Source of the DNA: UBA1402 sp964488495
Lineage (GTDB): Bacteria > Bacteroidota > Bacteroidia > Bacteroidales > UBA1402
Assembly (NCBI GenBank): GCA_964488495.1
Contig: CAZAUQ010000001.1
Location: 62,001 to 126,000, forward strand
DNA: 64,000 bases
Direction: 5' to 3'
Position numbers and translations under genes: made by a program. Shown one piece after another: positions 10,257 through 19,563 of this stretch. The stretch's first letter is position 1, and the number at the start of each line of letters is the position of its first letter. Under the pieces are notes generated by a model. The model worked only from the letters and a program-made list of their open reading frames with translations. It was not told the origin of the DNA and ran no database searches.

Positions 10257-12818
10257 TTACTTATATAAAATGTCCATTTTGTGTAGCATGGTCGCTCCCC
10301 CACCGGTAGAACCTGTATGCTGGATGCCGCTGCCTCCAAAGTTGTTTTCGGTAATTTCTGCTTCCAGCTTCACTTCGTGGGGCAAGTTAGGATCGCTGTT
10401 ATAAGGTTTGGCAGTAGTGGTAGAAACTTCGGCTTTCAACAGCTTGCCTTCCGTTGCGAGTCTTATGCTGCAATTTGTCAGAAAGCAGGTGGATGAAACT
10501 GTTTCGGATATTTCGCGACTGATTCCGTTGTTGTATTCCATCAGTACGAAGTCCACAGCGTTGGCGTATTTGGGAGTCCGAACTATGCGCAGGCCGTAAC
10601 CGCTCAGGCTTTTACTGTCGAATTTTATGTAAATATCCATGTATTGTCCGGTGGCGCTGCCGAAGCCCTGGCCTGCTGTTTTGCAGGGATCTGCCAGCAG
10701 GCTGACCTCCATATTCTGGTAGCTGCCTTCGACAGGAGTATAAAGCAGGCGGGCACCTTTTTGGCCCTGCAGAAAACCACTACCGTTTGCTCCGCCTTCG
10801 GCAGTTCCGTAAAACCAGGCTTTATCAGAATTGGCTTGCCAGTTATAAGCTTCAGTATCGGCCGGTTTGAAGGCATCGACTGTCCAGAATCCCGGTAGAA
10901 TTTGCTTTTGTGTATCAGCGGGAAAATTCTGAAAATCGGTGGTGATAAGCTGAGTATTCAAGACATCTTCTTTTGCAACCGGCTTGGCACTGCAAACTGT
11001 AACAGCAGTTCCGGGCAGGCTCCTTACGTGTTTAGGCTCAATTTTGGCCTGAATATAATATCCGACATCACCGGCGCTTAGGGTGTACTTGTATTCGGGT
11101 TGATTCAGTCGGCTGACGGCTACAGGAATGGCCTCTGTGCCCTGAGCGTCTTTACACCGATACCAGGTAATAAGGGAGTGATCTGCTCTGTTTCGAAGGT
11201 TCAGGCTATAACTCAGCTTAATAATGCCCTGTTCGGGGGCAGACATTACAGGATAATAGGTAAAACGGGGAGCAGGAAGAATGCCTGGTAAAACCTTGAT
11301 GACAGAAGCCCCTCTGAGTCCGGAGGAATGCGTAGCTTCCACCATGACATGACGTATTTCGTCAGTCTGATTGATTCCGATAAGCAGGCAGTTCCCGTTT
11401 CTCAGTCTGCGCAGTCGTAAAAATCCGGCATCTTCGGGACTGATTGACCATTCGATTGTCCCTTCGATCGGGAAATTCCCAAATCTATTGACAGTATAAA
11501 AAAGTGTATCGGCTTTTTCTCCGGTTTGGAGTTCGATATACTGAGGTTTTACACTCAATTGAACAGGAACGTTGCCGTAATCAAAACCGTCTTTCTGAGA
11601 GGCTGCAGCCACTATTTCTTTAAGGCCCTGCGGATCCCAGTCGTCGTCGCTGCGCAGCAAATTATAGGTATTGTAAACAGGCTTTCCTTCGTACTCAAAG
11701 CGATAAGCCTTCAGAACTTCCTGGTCTTGCATATCTACAGTCAGATAAGGCCGGTCGGATTGAAAAAGTACTGCCTGTCCGTTTAAACTCACATTATACT
11801 GGTAACAACGCATGTCGTCTTTGGGGTATTGAGTCCAGCCCAAATAAAGGGAATCTCCGTTGTTCTTGAAACGACAGTCAACCAAGGCAACCTGGCTGCC
11901 CACTTTGGTCAGGTATTGAGCATGCCGTGTAATCACATTAAAATCACAATTTAAAAAGGCGGCTCCTGTGCCATGTGTGCTCCAGAATGGTTTGGAGCTG
12001 TAAAAATCCAGGTCGCAATTCAAATAGACTCCATTGCCACACAAGGCATCGTCGGTACTTTCGAAATGACAATCAACGAAAAAGGCTCTTTTGCATCCTA
12101 CAAACGGACAGGTGTTTAATCGGCTGATGAATGAACAATTCACGGCATAAATTTTGTCGCTGTTGTTGCACAGTGCCAACTGGGCCTGAGTTATGGCCGG
12201 TGAACGTTTCTCTCTGTTCAACGAAGGTTTAAGCGGATAAACCAGGTCAACATTGCAATAATTTCCCATGGTCAGATTTTCACAGCGGATGTTGTCTCCG
12301 TTGAATCTAAACATAGTGAAGTTGCCTACCGATCCCTGTGTTTGTCCTCTGTTGCAAGCCAGTACAACATGTTGCGGGTCTTTGCTCAGGCCGTAAAAAT
12401 GAAGGTTGCCCGCGTCAATCACCAAACCGTAGGGTATTCCTCCGTTTTCGGCTATCCGTTCCGAAGCATCATCGGGATCATCGATCCAGTAAACATAAGG
12501 AGCAATATACAAAGTCATTGCTTCGTCGGGACTGCCTTCGCGGATGTCTTTTATTGCCTCGTTAAAAGAATTGTACACATAGGGATAGCGTTCGGTAATT
12601 CTGTCGGGTATACGACCGTCTATAAAAAAAGCCTTTTCTCCCAGCATATACTTCGTGTTGTTGTAGAAGATATAATTGCCTTTGAAAACAACAGGATCCT
12701 CTTGATCAAGTGATGAATAGGAGTAAATAAAAGGATTATTGGGTATATAAATCCACAAACTTAAAAAAATCGTAACCGCAGCTAACGAAATAAGGATGAT
12801 TAGGCTGGACTTTTTCAT
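10257..12818 (-). CDS. CE8-like (pectinesterase-like) right-handed beta-helix protein
   Basis: Exported protein of 853 residues, first gene of the lyase operon. It has an N-terminal hydrophobic anchor or uncleaved signal (SSLIILISLAAVTIFLSLW), then a beta-helix (about 60-400) resembling pectin methylesterases: SFNEAIKDIREG entry, GNFTMFRFNGDNIRCENL, and TDDALCGNGVYLNCD where a CE8 enzyme has its VDFIFG segment. Ig-like domains follow, then a C-terminal lectin-like domain of roughly 200 residues. The usual CE8 QDTL segment appears replaced by LNTC, so the acid/base Asp may be lost. I choose the ATG at 12818; a TTG-initiated extension to 12842 would start inside the predicted promoter. The role in pectin processing is inferred from fold and context; activity is uncertain. 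Confidence 0.7.
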   Translation of the reverse strand: MKKSSLIILISLAAVTIFLSLWIYIPNNPFIYSYSSLDQEDPVVFKGNYIFYNNTKYMLGEKAFFIDGRIPDRITERYPYVYNSFNEAIKDIREGSPDEAMTLYIAPYVYWIDDPDDASERIAENGGIPYGLVIDAGNLHFYGLSKDPQHVVLACNRGQTQGSVGNFTMFRFNGDNIRCENLTMGNYCNVDLVYPLKPSLNREKRSPAITQAQLALCNNSDKIYAVNCSFISRLNTCPFVGCKRAFFVDCHFESTDDALCGNGVYLNCDLDFYSSKPFWSTHGTGAAFLNCDFNVITRHAQYLTKVGSQVALVDCRFKNNGDSLYLGWTQYPKDDMRCYQYNVSLNGQAVLFQSDRPYLTVDMQDQEVLKAYRFEYEGKPVYNTYNLLRSDDDWDPQGLKEIVAAASQKDGFDYGNVPVQLSVKPQYIELQTGEKADTLFYTVNRFGNFPIEGTIEWSISPEDAGFLRLRRLRNGNCLLIGINQTDEIRHVMVEATHSSGLRGASVIKVLPGILPAPRFTYYPVMSAPEQGIIKLSYSLNLRNRADHSLITWYRCKDAQGTEAIPVAVSRLNQPEYKYTLSAGDVGYYIQAKIEPKHVRSLPGTAVTVCSAKPVAKEDVLNTQLITTDFQNFPADTQKQILPGFWTVDAFKPADTEAYNWQANSDKAWFYGTAEGGANGSGFLQGQKGARLLYTPVEGSYQNMEVSLLADPCKTAGQGFGSATGQYMDIYIKFDSKSLSGYGLRIVRTPKYANAVDFVLMEYNNGISREISETVSSTCFLTNCSIRLATEGKLLKAEVSTTTAKPYNSDPNLPHEVKLEAEITENNFGGSGIQHTGSTGGGATMLHKMDILYK

Positions 12819-12839
12819 TTTTCTGAGTTTTAAGGTTCG

Positions 12840-12847
12840 CAAATATA
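12840..12847 (-). promoter_or_regulatory. -7 element for the pectate lyase operon
   Basis: A perfect TAnnTTTG match (TATATTTG) on the minus strand, 22 nt before the ATG at 12818. No clear -33 TTTG at the expected spacing. It likely drives the beta-helix gene plus the three lyases, which are separated by only 8, -1 and 19 nt. Confidence 0.4.
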
Positions 12848-12991
12848 GTTACTTATGTTAGGTTTGGTTTTGAATCAGGCTGGTTTATAAGTTTTTTTGT
12901 AATTATTGAAGCTATTTTCGGATTAGCCATAGCCTTGATTTAATAAATGTGATATTTTTGCCTTATTCCTTTATTTAAAGGCAAAAAGAGC

Positions 12992-12999
12992 TATTTTTG
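12992..12999 (+). promoter_or_regulatory. -7 element for the PL1-GH3 fusion gene
   Basis: Perfect TAnnTTTG match (TATTTTTG), 40 nt before the chosen ATG at 13040. A second identical copy lies at 12953-12960. No convincing -33 box. The short 221-nt region between the two divergent pectin transcripts (12819-13039) therefore holds promoters in both directions. Confidence 0.4.
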
Positions 13000-13039
13000 T
13001 CTCTCAATGCAAATAAAAATTGAATATAAATCAATACGC

Positions 13040-16000
13040 ATGAATTGCAAATTTTTTTTCCGAATAAGTCTGACAGGACTTCTTTTTCTCCTGAGTTTTA
13101 ATCTGTATGCTCAATTAACTAATTATTCTGTTCCTGACAGGGATACCATCCCGGCTTTTCCCGGAGCCGAAGGAGCCGGTAAATTCACTACCGGAGGCGC
13201 CGGAGGACAGGTGTATATCGTTAACAAACTGGATGATGACGGAACGGAAGGAACCCTCAGATGGGCACTTGAGCAAAAAGGGAAACGGACTGTCGTTTTT
13301 GCCGTAGACGGCACGATAGCCTTGAATCGTCATTTGGTTATCGAAAACGGCGATTTGACCATAGCCGGACAAACTGCTCCCGGCCAAGGGATTTGCCTTA
13401 AGAATTTTCCTTTGCTGATTTCAGCCGATAACGTTATTGTCCGCTATATACGCTCCAGGATGGGAGATGAGCAAAGAACGCAAAACGACGCCATGGGGGC
13501 CATGCGCAGGAAAAATATAATAATAGATCATTGCTCCATGAGCTGGAGTACTGATGAATGTGCCTCTTTTTACAACAATCAAAATTTCACCATGCAATGG
13601 TGTATAGTAAGTGAAAGTCTGGCCAGTTCCATACACGAAAAAGGAGAGCATGGCTATGGTGGCATTTGGGGCGGACAACCGGCGAGTTTTCATCACAATC
13701 TGATTGCTCACCATACCAGCCGGACTCCCCGTTTTAACGGCAGCCGGCAAACACACAGGCCGCAGGACGAAAGAGTGGATTTCCGCAACAATGTCATTTA
13801 CAACTGGGGTCCGGTCAATGGCGCCTATGCCGGCGAAGGAGGCTTTTATAATCTGGTAAACAATTATTATAAACCAGCCTATGCCACTGTGCAGAATAAA
13901 CGATTAATCAACCGTATTTTTGCACCCTGGGTTGGCAGAGTCAGTCCTGAATATCCCAGGGGTGAAACAGGCCGGTTTTATGTGGCAGGTAATTATTTCG
14001 ATGACAGTTCTCCGGCCCTAGATCAAAATAATAAATCTGTGCTGGCAGCCGTAAATCGGGATAACTGGTTGGGCATACATCCAAACGAAGATTTCAAGGG
14101 AGATCTGAGCGAATTAAGAGCTGATAAACCGTTTAAAGTAGTTGATATTAATACACAAAGTGCCCGGGAGGCCTATCTGGCGGTCCTGTCCGATGCCGGT
14201 GCCTCTTTCAGACGTGATGAAATTGATATTCGCATAGTGGAGGAAACACGAACCGGTACTTGCATCAATTACTTAAATGGCGGAATGGGTATAGTAGACA
14301 GCCAAAGCCAGCTGGGTGGCTGGCCCCTGCTCAAGTCTGCGCCTGCACAGGCAGATTCCGATGCCGACGGCATGCCTGATGACTGGGAAAAATTAAAGGG
14401 GCTGAATCCCAATGATTCTGCTGATGGCATTCTGTATCAGTTGAGTCCTTTCTATACCAACCTCGAGGTGTACATGAATTATTTGGTTTACCGGCCATGG
14501 AAAAATGTGGCTTTGTCGATGGATGAACGTATTGAATCTCTGGTGAAAGAAATGAGCCTGGAAGAAAAATGCGCCCAGTTAGTCAACGGAGCACCGGGCA
14601 TTGAACGATTGGGTATACTTCCCTATGACTGGTGGAGCGAAGCTTTGCACGGAGTTGCCAGAAATGGCAGGGCTACCGTTTTCCCTCAGGCTATTGGTCT
14701 GGCGGCTACTTTTGACGAAGACTTGATTTTCAGAGTAGCCTCAGCCATTTCGGACGAAGCCCGGGCCAAATTCAATGCTTCCCTCGAGATGGGACGTTAC
14801 GAACAATATTCCGGCCTGACCTTTTGGACCCCTAACGTGAATATCTTTCGTGATCCGCGCTGGGGTCGGGGGCAGGAAACCTACGGCGAAGATCCCTACC
14901 TGACTTCACGTCTTGGCGTGGCCTTTGTAAGAGGTCTGCAGGGAGACGATCCCAACTACCTTAAAACGGCAGCCTGTGCCAAACACTATGCCGTACATTC
15001 CGGCCCCGAAGCTTTGCGTCACGAATTTGATGCCCGGCCCTCTGCCAGAGATTTATTCGAAACTTATTTACCGGCATTCGAAACCCTGGTGAAGGAATCC
15101 AAAGTGGAAGCCGTGATGGGAGCCTACAACCGGGTCTATGGCCTGCCGGCTTGCGGCAGCGCCTTGCTCCTGGATACCATTCTCAGGCAACAATGGGGTT
15201 TTGAGGGGCACATTGTGTCGGATTGCGGGGCTATCAGAGATTTTTATACTACGCACAAAGTAGTGCAAACTCCCGAAGAAGCCGCTGCCATGGCGGCCAA
15301 AGCCGGTGTTAATGTCAATTGCGGATCGGTTTACCGGCATTTGGGGGCAGCCATCGAACAAGGGCTGATCACAGAAACAGACATAGATCGTTTAATCCGA
15401 CCTTTATTAAGAACCAAAATCAAACTGGGATTTTTTGATCCCCCGAAGGCCAATCCATACAACAACATCAGCCCCGAAGTGGTCGGGTCGCCTGCACACC
15501 TGGCATTGAGCAGAGAAGCAGCCGGCAAGTCCATCGTATTGCTCAAAAACGACAAAGGGGTGCTGCCTTTGGATAAAAATATTCGCAGTTTGTACATTAC
15601 AGGGCCTTTTGCCGCCGATGCCAATGTCTTGCTGGGAAATTATTACGGCCTGAGTTCTTCGCTTTCTACTTTTCTGGAAGGGATTGTGGCGAAACTCAAT
15701 CCTGGCAGCAAATGCGATTATAAACCAGGAATACTTATGGAAGGCGATAACCTGAATCCAATAGACTGGACTACGGGTGATGCCAGAAAAGCAGACGCCA
15801 TGGTCGTTGTACTGGGCATCACTCCACTGAAAGAAGGGGAAGAAGGCGAATCCATTGCCTCCGCCCACAAAGGCGATCGTCCCGATTTGAATCTGCCCGT
15901 GAATCAGGTAAATTATTTAAAAAAATTGCGTAACAACAACAAAAAACCCATTATTGTTGTCTTGACCGGAGGCAGCCCTATAACCATGTCCGAAGTGGCA

Positions 16001-16609
16001 GAACTGGCCGATGCCGTGTTGTTTGTCTGGTATCCGGGCCAGGAAGGCGGAAATGCCTTAGGTGACGTTTTATTTGGTGACGTCAATCCTTCCGGCAGAC
16101 TGCCGGTAACTTTTCCCAAATCGGCAGATCAATTGCCTCCTTACGAAGATTATTCCATGAAGGGAAGAACGTATCGTTATATGACTCAGGATCCCTTGTA
16201 TCCTTTTGGCTATGGCCTGAGTTACACTACTTTCGCTTACAAGGATGCCCTGCTTGAATCAACTGCCGTCAAAAGAGGCCAGCCCCTGCGTATGGAAATC
16301 AGAGTTGAAAATACTGGCAAATTTCCGGGCGAAGAAGTCGTGCAGTTTTATCTCAGCAAACCCGGAGCCGGAATCAGTGGTCCCTTTAGTTCGCTTATTG
16401 GCATCAAACGGATTAAACTTGAGCCCGGTCAATCTCAGTTGCTGGAATTTGAAATTAGCACCGAAACTATGGCTTCAATCGACGAACAAGGGAAAAAACA
16501 ATTGCTCAAGGGGGATTATACCCTGATTGTATCATCCGCTGCTCCTGTAAAAAGAAGCGCCGAACTTGGAGTCAACAATCGTGTAGATCTGAACTTTAGA
16601 GTTAAATAA
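13040..16609 (+). CDS. Bifunctional PL1-like pectate lyase / GH3 beta-xylosidase-type fusion
   Basis: A 1189-residue secreted protein carrying two complete enzymes. After the signal peptide (CKFFFRISLTGLLFLLSF) comes a pectate lyase beta-helix (about 25-480) with AFPGAEGAGKFTTGGAGG, GQTAPGQGICLK, IIIDHCSMSWSTDE, PASFHHNLIAHH and a Ca-binding DSDADGMPDDWEK. At about residue 486 (WKNVALSMDERIE) a full GH3 enzyme begins: DWWSEALHGVA, NIFRDPRWGRGQETYGEDP, AKHYAVHSGPE, and the nucleophile Asp728 in HIVSDCGAI. The GH3 (alpha/beta)6 and Fn3-like domains follow to the end. WWSEALHGVA and SDCGAI are typical of GH3 beta-xylosidases. The frame is uninterrupted across the junction. The ATG at 13040 is preferred over 13007 because the signal peptide begins there. 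No sorting domain. It ends 3 nt before mlaE. Confidence 0.9.
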   Translation: MNCKFFFRISLTGLLFLLSFNLYAQLTNYSVPDRDTIPAFPGAEGAGKFTTGGAGGQVYIVNKLDDDGTEGTLRWALEQKGKRTVVFAVDGTIALNRHLVIENGDLTIAGQTAPGQGICLKNFPLLISADNVIVRYIRSRMGDEQRTQNDAMGAMRRKNIIIDHCSMSWSTDECASFYNNQNFTMQWCIVSESLASSIHEKGEHGYGGIWGGQPASFHHNLIAHHTSRTPRFNGSRQTHRPQDERVDFRNNVIYNWGPVNGAYAGEGGFYNLVNNYYKPAYATVQNKRLINRIFAPWVGRVSPEYPRGETGRFYVAGNYFDDSSPALDQNNKSVLAAVNRDNWLGIHPNEDFKGDLSELRADKPFKVVDINTQSAREAYLAVLSDAGASFRRDEIDIRIVEETRTGTCINYLNGGMGIVDSQSQLGGWPLLKSAPAQADSDADGMPDDWEKLKGLNPNDSADGILYQLSPFYTNLEVYMNYLVYRPWKNVALSMDERIESLVKEMSLEEKCAQLVNGAPGIERLGILPYDWWSEALHGVARNGRATVFPQAIGLAATFDEDLIFRVASAISDEARAKFNASLEMGRYEQYSGLTFWTPNVNIFRDPRWGRGQETYGEDPYLTSRLGVAFVRGLQGDDPNYLKTAACAKHYAVHSGPEALRHEFDARPSARDLFETYLPAFETLVKESKVEAVMGAYNRVYGLPACGSALLLDTILRQQWGFEGHIVSDCGAIRDFYTTHKVVQTPEEAAAMAAKAGVNVNCGSVYRHLGAAIEQGLITETDIDRLIRPLLRTKIKLGFFDPPKANPYNNISPEVVGSPAHLALSREAAGKSIVLLKNDKGVLPLDKNIRSLYITGPFAADANVLLGNYYGLSSSLSTFLEGIVAKLNPGSKCDYKPGILMEGDNLNPIDWTTGDARKADAMVVVLGITPLKEGEEGESIASAHKGDRPDLNLPVNQVNYLKKLRNNNKKPIIVVLTGGSPITMSEVAELADAVLFVWYPGQEGGNALGDVLFGDVNPSGRLPVTFPKSADQLPPYEDYSMKGRTYRYMTQDPLYPFGYGLSYTTFAYKDALLESTAVKRGQPLRMEIRVENTGKFPGEEVVQFYLSKPGAGISGPFSSLIGIKRIKLEPGQSQLLEFEISTETMASIDEQGKKQLLKGDYTLIVSSAAPVKRSAELGVNNRVDLNFRVK

Positions 16610-16612
16610 GTT

Positions 16613-17353
16613 ATGAAACCACTTTACCATGTTGGAAGGTATTCCCAACTCATGTACAGGTGTTTTTCCAAACCGCAGCGTCTGGGAGTTTTTTTAAAAC
16701 AAACACTTAAGGAGATTGATCTTCTGGGTGTCAACTCTCTTTTTATTACCCTGGTTGTTTCCCTGTTTATGGGAGCTGTCATGACTGTACAGACTCAGAA
16801 TAACATAGAAAATCCCATTTTGCCCGATTATACTGTAGGTTTGGTTACCCGCGATACCTTGTTGCTGGAATTTTGCTCTATGGTTTTATGTTTGTTTCTT
16901 TCCGGGAACATCGGATCGAATATAGCTTCGCAAATAGGAACAATGCGGATTTCGGAACAGATTGATGCTATGGATATTATGGGAGTAAATTCTGCCAATT
17001 ACATTATTTTACCCAAGATTGCAGCAGTTGTGTTTTATATTCCCATACTGGTAGTGTTCAGTATGTTCACCGGAATATTAGGCGGATACCTGATTGCTAT
17101 ATTTACCGATATTATTACTACCTCTAAGTTTATTTATGGCATTCAATATTGGTTTATAGAGTGGTATGTATATTATTCTCTGATAAAAGCAGCTGTGTTT
17201 GCTTTTATTATTGCCTCAGTATCGGCTTACTGGGGTTATTATGTGCACGGAGGCACTCTGGAAGTCGGTAAGGCAAGTACCAGGGCCGTAGTAAGTTGTA
17301 GTGTACTTATCTTGGTGGCAGATATGATATTAACTCAAATTTTGTTGCTATGA
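16613..17353 (+). CDS. mlaE: MlaE/YrbE-family lipid ABC transporter permease
   Basis: Inner-membrane permease (246 residues) of the MlaEF-type ABC system that moves phospholipid between inner and outer membranes. Several hydrophobic segments are visible (about 45-62, 80-100, 135-160, 185-205, 225-245), with the family signature around GNIGSNIASQIGTMRISEQIDAMDIMGVN. Length is normal. The stop overlaps the start of mlaF as ATGA, showing coupling. The upstream pectate lyase-GH3 gene ends only 3 nt before. No MlaD-type gene follows in this window. Confidence 0.92.
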   Translation: MKPLYHVGRYSQLMYRCFSKPQRLGVFLKQTLKEIDLLGVNSLFITLVVSLFMGAVMTVQTQNNIENPILPDYTVGLVTRDTLLLEFCSMVLCLFLSGNIGSNIASQIGTMRISEQIDAMDIMGVNSANYIILPKIAAVVFYIPILVVFSMFTGILGGYLIAIFTDIITTSKFIYGIQYWFIEWYVYYSLIKAAVFAFIIASVSAYWGYYVHGGTLEVGKASTRAVVSCSVLILVADMILTQILLL

Positions 17354-18129
17354 TCGAAGTCAGAGATGTAAGTAAATCCTTTGTGAGTGACGATCGGGTA
17401 TTAAAACACATCAGCACAGAATTTCACAGCGGCAAAATCAACCAGATCATCGGGCAAAGCGGTTCGGGAAAAACGGTTTTATTGAAGTGTATCGTTGGTC
17501 TGCACACTCCCGATTCGGGTGATATTCTATACGACGGCAGAAGTTTTACTGCCATGACCAAAAAGGAAAAGATGCAGCTATGCAGCGAAATCGGTATGCT
17601 TTTTCAGGGCTCAGCTTTGTTTGATTCTTTGACGATTTTGGAAAATGTGCTCTTCCCCATGCGAATGTTTTCGGATAAAAACGATAAAGAGCAACAAAAC
17701 AGAGCACGTTTTTGCCTCGAACGAGTCGGCCTGAACAATGTATTTGATTTGTACCCTTCGGAATTGAGCGGAGGGATGCAAAAAAGAGCTGCCATAGCCC
17801 GGGCAATCTCTTTGAATCCCAAATATCTGTTTTGCGATGAACCCAATTCAGGACTGGATCCTTTGAGTGCCATTACAATTGATGAATTGATTGTTGAGCT
17901 GACCAAGGAGTTCCAAATGACCACCATCATCAATACCCACGATTTAAATTCGGTCTTAAGCGTGGGCGAGCAAATTGTGTTTATTTACAAAGGAGTGAAA
18001 GCCTGGGAGGGACCAAAAGAAAAAATTTTTGTGTCTGAATGTCCCGAATTGAACGAGTTTATTTTTGCCTCGGAAATGTTTCAAAAATTCAAGACCAACC
18101 TGGTCAGCGAACAATCCGGGCAACGTTGA
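17350..18129 (+). CDS. mlaF: MlaF-family ABC transporter ATPase
   Basis: Cytoplasmic ATPase (259 residues) that powers the MlaE permease. The Walker A is GQSGSGKTVLLK (about residues 36-47), the Q-loop is in MLFQGSALFDSLT, the ABC signature is LSGGMQKRAAIARAI, the Walker B is YLFCDEPNSGLDP and the switch His is in NTHDL. The FQGSALFDSL and SGGMQKR forms are characteristic of MlaF rather than of drug or amino-acid exporters. It overlaps mlaE by 4 nt and lies 9 nt before xthA. There is no reason to link it to the TOMM cluster on the opposite strand. Confidence 0.92.
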   Translation: MIEVRDVSKSFVSDDRVLKHISTEFHSGKINQIIGQSGSGKTVLLKCIVGLHTPDSGDILYDGRSFTAMTKKEKMQLCSEIGMLFQGSALFDSLTILENVLFPMRMFSDKNDKEQQNRARFCLERVGLNNVFDLYPSELSGGMQKRAAIARAISLNPKYLFCDEPNSGLDPLSAITIDELIVELTKEFQMTTIINTHDLNSVLSVGEQIVFIYKGVKAWEGPKEKIFVSECPELNEFIFASEMFQKFKTNLVSEQSGQR

Positions 18130-18138
18130 ATTAGTACC

Positions 18139-18254
18139 ATGAAAATTATTTCCTACAATCTGAACGGTATCCGATCGGCCCTGAGCAAAGAGTTGACAGC
18201 CTATTTGCAGCAAGAAGCTGCCGACGTGGTCTGTTTTCAGGAAACCAAAGCCCA
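18139..18254 (+). CDS. xthA: Exodeoxyribonuclease III, N-terminal fragment (cut by assembly gap)
   Basis: The first 38 codons of an exonuclease III/AP endonuclease, a Mg-dependent base-excision repair enzyme. MKIISYNLNGIRSALSKE and VVCFQETKA are the two N-terminal catalytic motifs (metal/catalytic Asn and Glu). The rest falls in the 100-N gap. The family is about 250 residues, so about 210 codons (over 600 nt) are missing and the N run understates the gap. Right of the gap only about 30 nt remain before the next start codon, and no recognisable C-terminus is present. Confidence 0.85.
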
Positions 18255-18354
18255 NNNNNNNNNNNNNNNNNNNNNNNNNNNNNNNNNNNNNNNNNNNNNN
18301 NNNNNNNNNNNNNNNNNNNNNNNNNNNNNNNNNNNNNNNNNNNNNNNNNNNNNN
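18255..18354. other. Assembly gap (100 N) inside xthA
   Basis: Exactly 100 N. The missing part of xthA alone is several times longer, so the length is a placeholder. Confidence 0.95.
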
Positions 18355-18384
18355 TAAGGTTGTTTCTTTTAAATCTGTACTGTT

Positions 18385-19563
18385 ATGGCTGTTAACCGAG
18401 ATACTTCCTCTATTTTCCGACTTGTCTTTTTTCTGGTCGCCCTGATTATCATTGCTGCTTCTACCTGGTTTTCGAACAATCTGGGTAAAGAACTGGCGGG
18501 AGAAGAACAAAAAAAGATTGAGCTTTGGGCCGAAGCCATACGGCTGTTGGCTCAGGAGCCCCAACCCGGCGAAGAAGATGTCCGTTTTGATTACACCCTG
18601 ACACTAAAAGTGATCGAAGGCAACACCAATATTCCGGTGATTCTTACAGACAACGAGAAAAATATTCAAAGCTATGCCAATCTGAATCTGTCCAAAAAAA
18701 ATCCGGAGGCAGACCTGGAGAAAAAAGCCGCACGTTTGATACAAAAAGACAGGCATATCCAGGTAAAATTAGACGAGAACACCTCGCAGTATGTCTATTA
18801 CGACGATTCCGATTTACTGAAAAAGCTCCGTTATTTCCCTTTTGTACAATTGGGAGTGATGTTCGTTTTCTTAGCCGTCACCCTGGTATCGCTCACTGTG
18901 TTCAAGCGGTCTGAGCAAAACCGCGTATGGGTAGGTTTATCCAAAGAAACAGCCCATCAGCTGGGAACACCCATTTCCTCACTTTTAGCCTGGGTGGAAT
19001 TGCTCAAGCTCAAAGAGATAGACCCCGGATTACTGAAAGAAATGGAAAAAGACACTCAGCGTTTGAGAACCATTGCCGAACGATTTTCAAAAATCGGCTC
19101 CCGTCCCGATGCTGAATACCATACGCTGGCCCCGGTAGTGGAAAACGCCGTCAATTATCTGAGGGGACGAAGTTCACAAAAGATTCGTTTTCAGACGCAT
19201 TTCCCCGAACAAGCATCGTTGGTATTATTAAATATCCCTTTGTTCGAATGGGTCATCGAGAATTTGTGCAAAAACTCCATCGACGCCATGAACGGCGAGG
19301 GACAAATAGATATCGTAGTATCCGAAACCAGGAAACAAGTCTTTATCGATGTTTGTGACGACGGCAAAGGCATACCCAAAAAACATTTCAAAGCCATTTT
19401 CCGTCCCGGATTCACCACCAAGGCACGCGGCTGGGGCCTGGGCCTGTCGCTGGTAAAACGAATCATCGAAGAGTATCACAAAGGCAAAATCTTCGTCAAA
19501 AGCTCCGAACCGGGCAAAGGCGCCTGCATCCGCATAATACTGCGCAAAGAAATCAAAAACTGA
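18385..19563 (+). CDS. Membrane sensor histidine kinase
   Basis: Orphan two-component kinase of 392 residues. TM1 at about 10-30, an extracytoplasmic sensor of about 115 residues, TM2 at about 150-172 (LGVMFVFLAVTLVSLTVF), then a dimerisation domain with the phospho-acceptor His191 in GLSKETAHQLGTPISSL. The HATPase domain has the N box ENLCKNSIDAM, G1 DDGKGIP, and G2 GWGLGLSLVKRI. No response regulator gene is adjacent. Its last codons overlap the convergent TonB-dependent receptor gene by 11 nt, so each stop lies inside the other's coding end. Signal unknown. Confidence 0.9.
   Translation: MAVNRDTSSIFRLVFFLVALIIIAASTWFSNNLGKELAGEEQKKIELWAEAIRLLAQEPQPGEEDVRFDYTLTLKVIEGNTNIPVILTDNEKNIQSYANLNLSKKNPEADLEKKAARLIQKDRHIQVKLDENTSQYVYYDDSDLLKKLRYFPFVQLGVMFVFLAVTLVSLTVFKRSEQNRVWVGLSKETAHQLGTPISSLLAWVELLKLKEIDPGLLKEMEKDTQRLRTIAERFSKIGSRPDAEYHTLAPVVENAVNYLRGRSSQKIRFQTHFPEQASLVLLNIPLFEWVIENLCKNSIDAMNGEGQIDIVVSETRKQVFIDVCDDGKGIPKKHFKAIFRPGFTTKARGWGLGLSLVKRIIEEYHKGKIFVKSSEPGKGACIRIILRKEIKN

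Noticed and set aside
16613..18129. mlaE-mlaF as exporter of the TOMM product
   Set aside because: They are on the opposite strand, belong to the lipid-transport Mla family by motif, and are coupled to other genes; no similarity to SagG/H/I type exporters.
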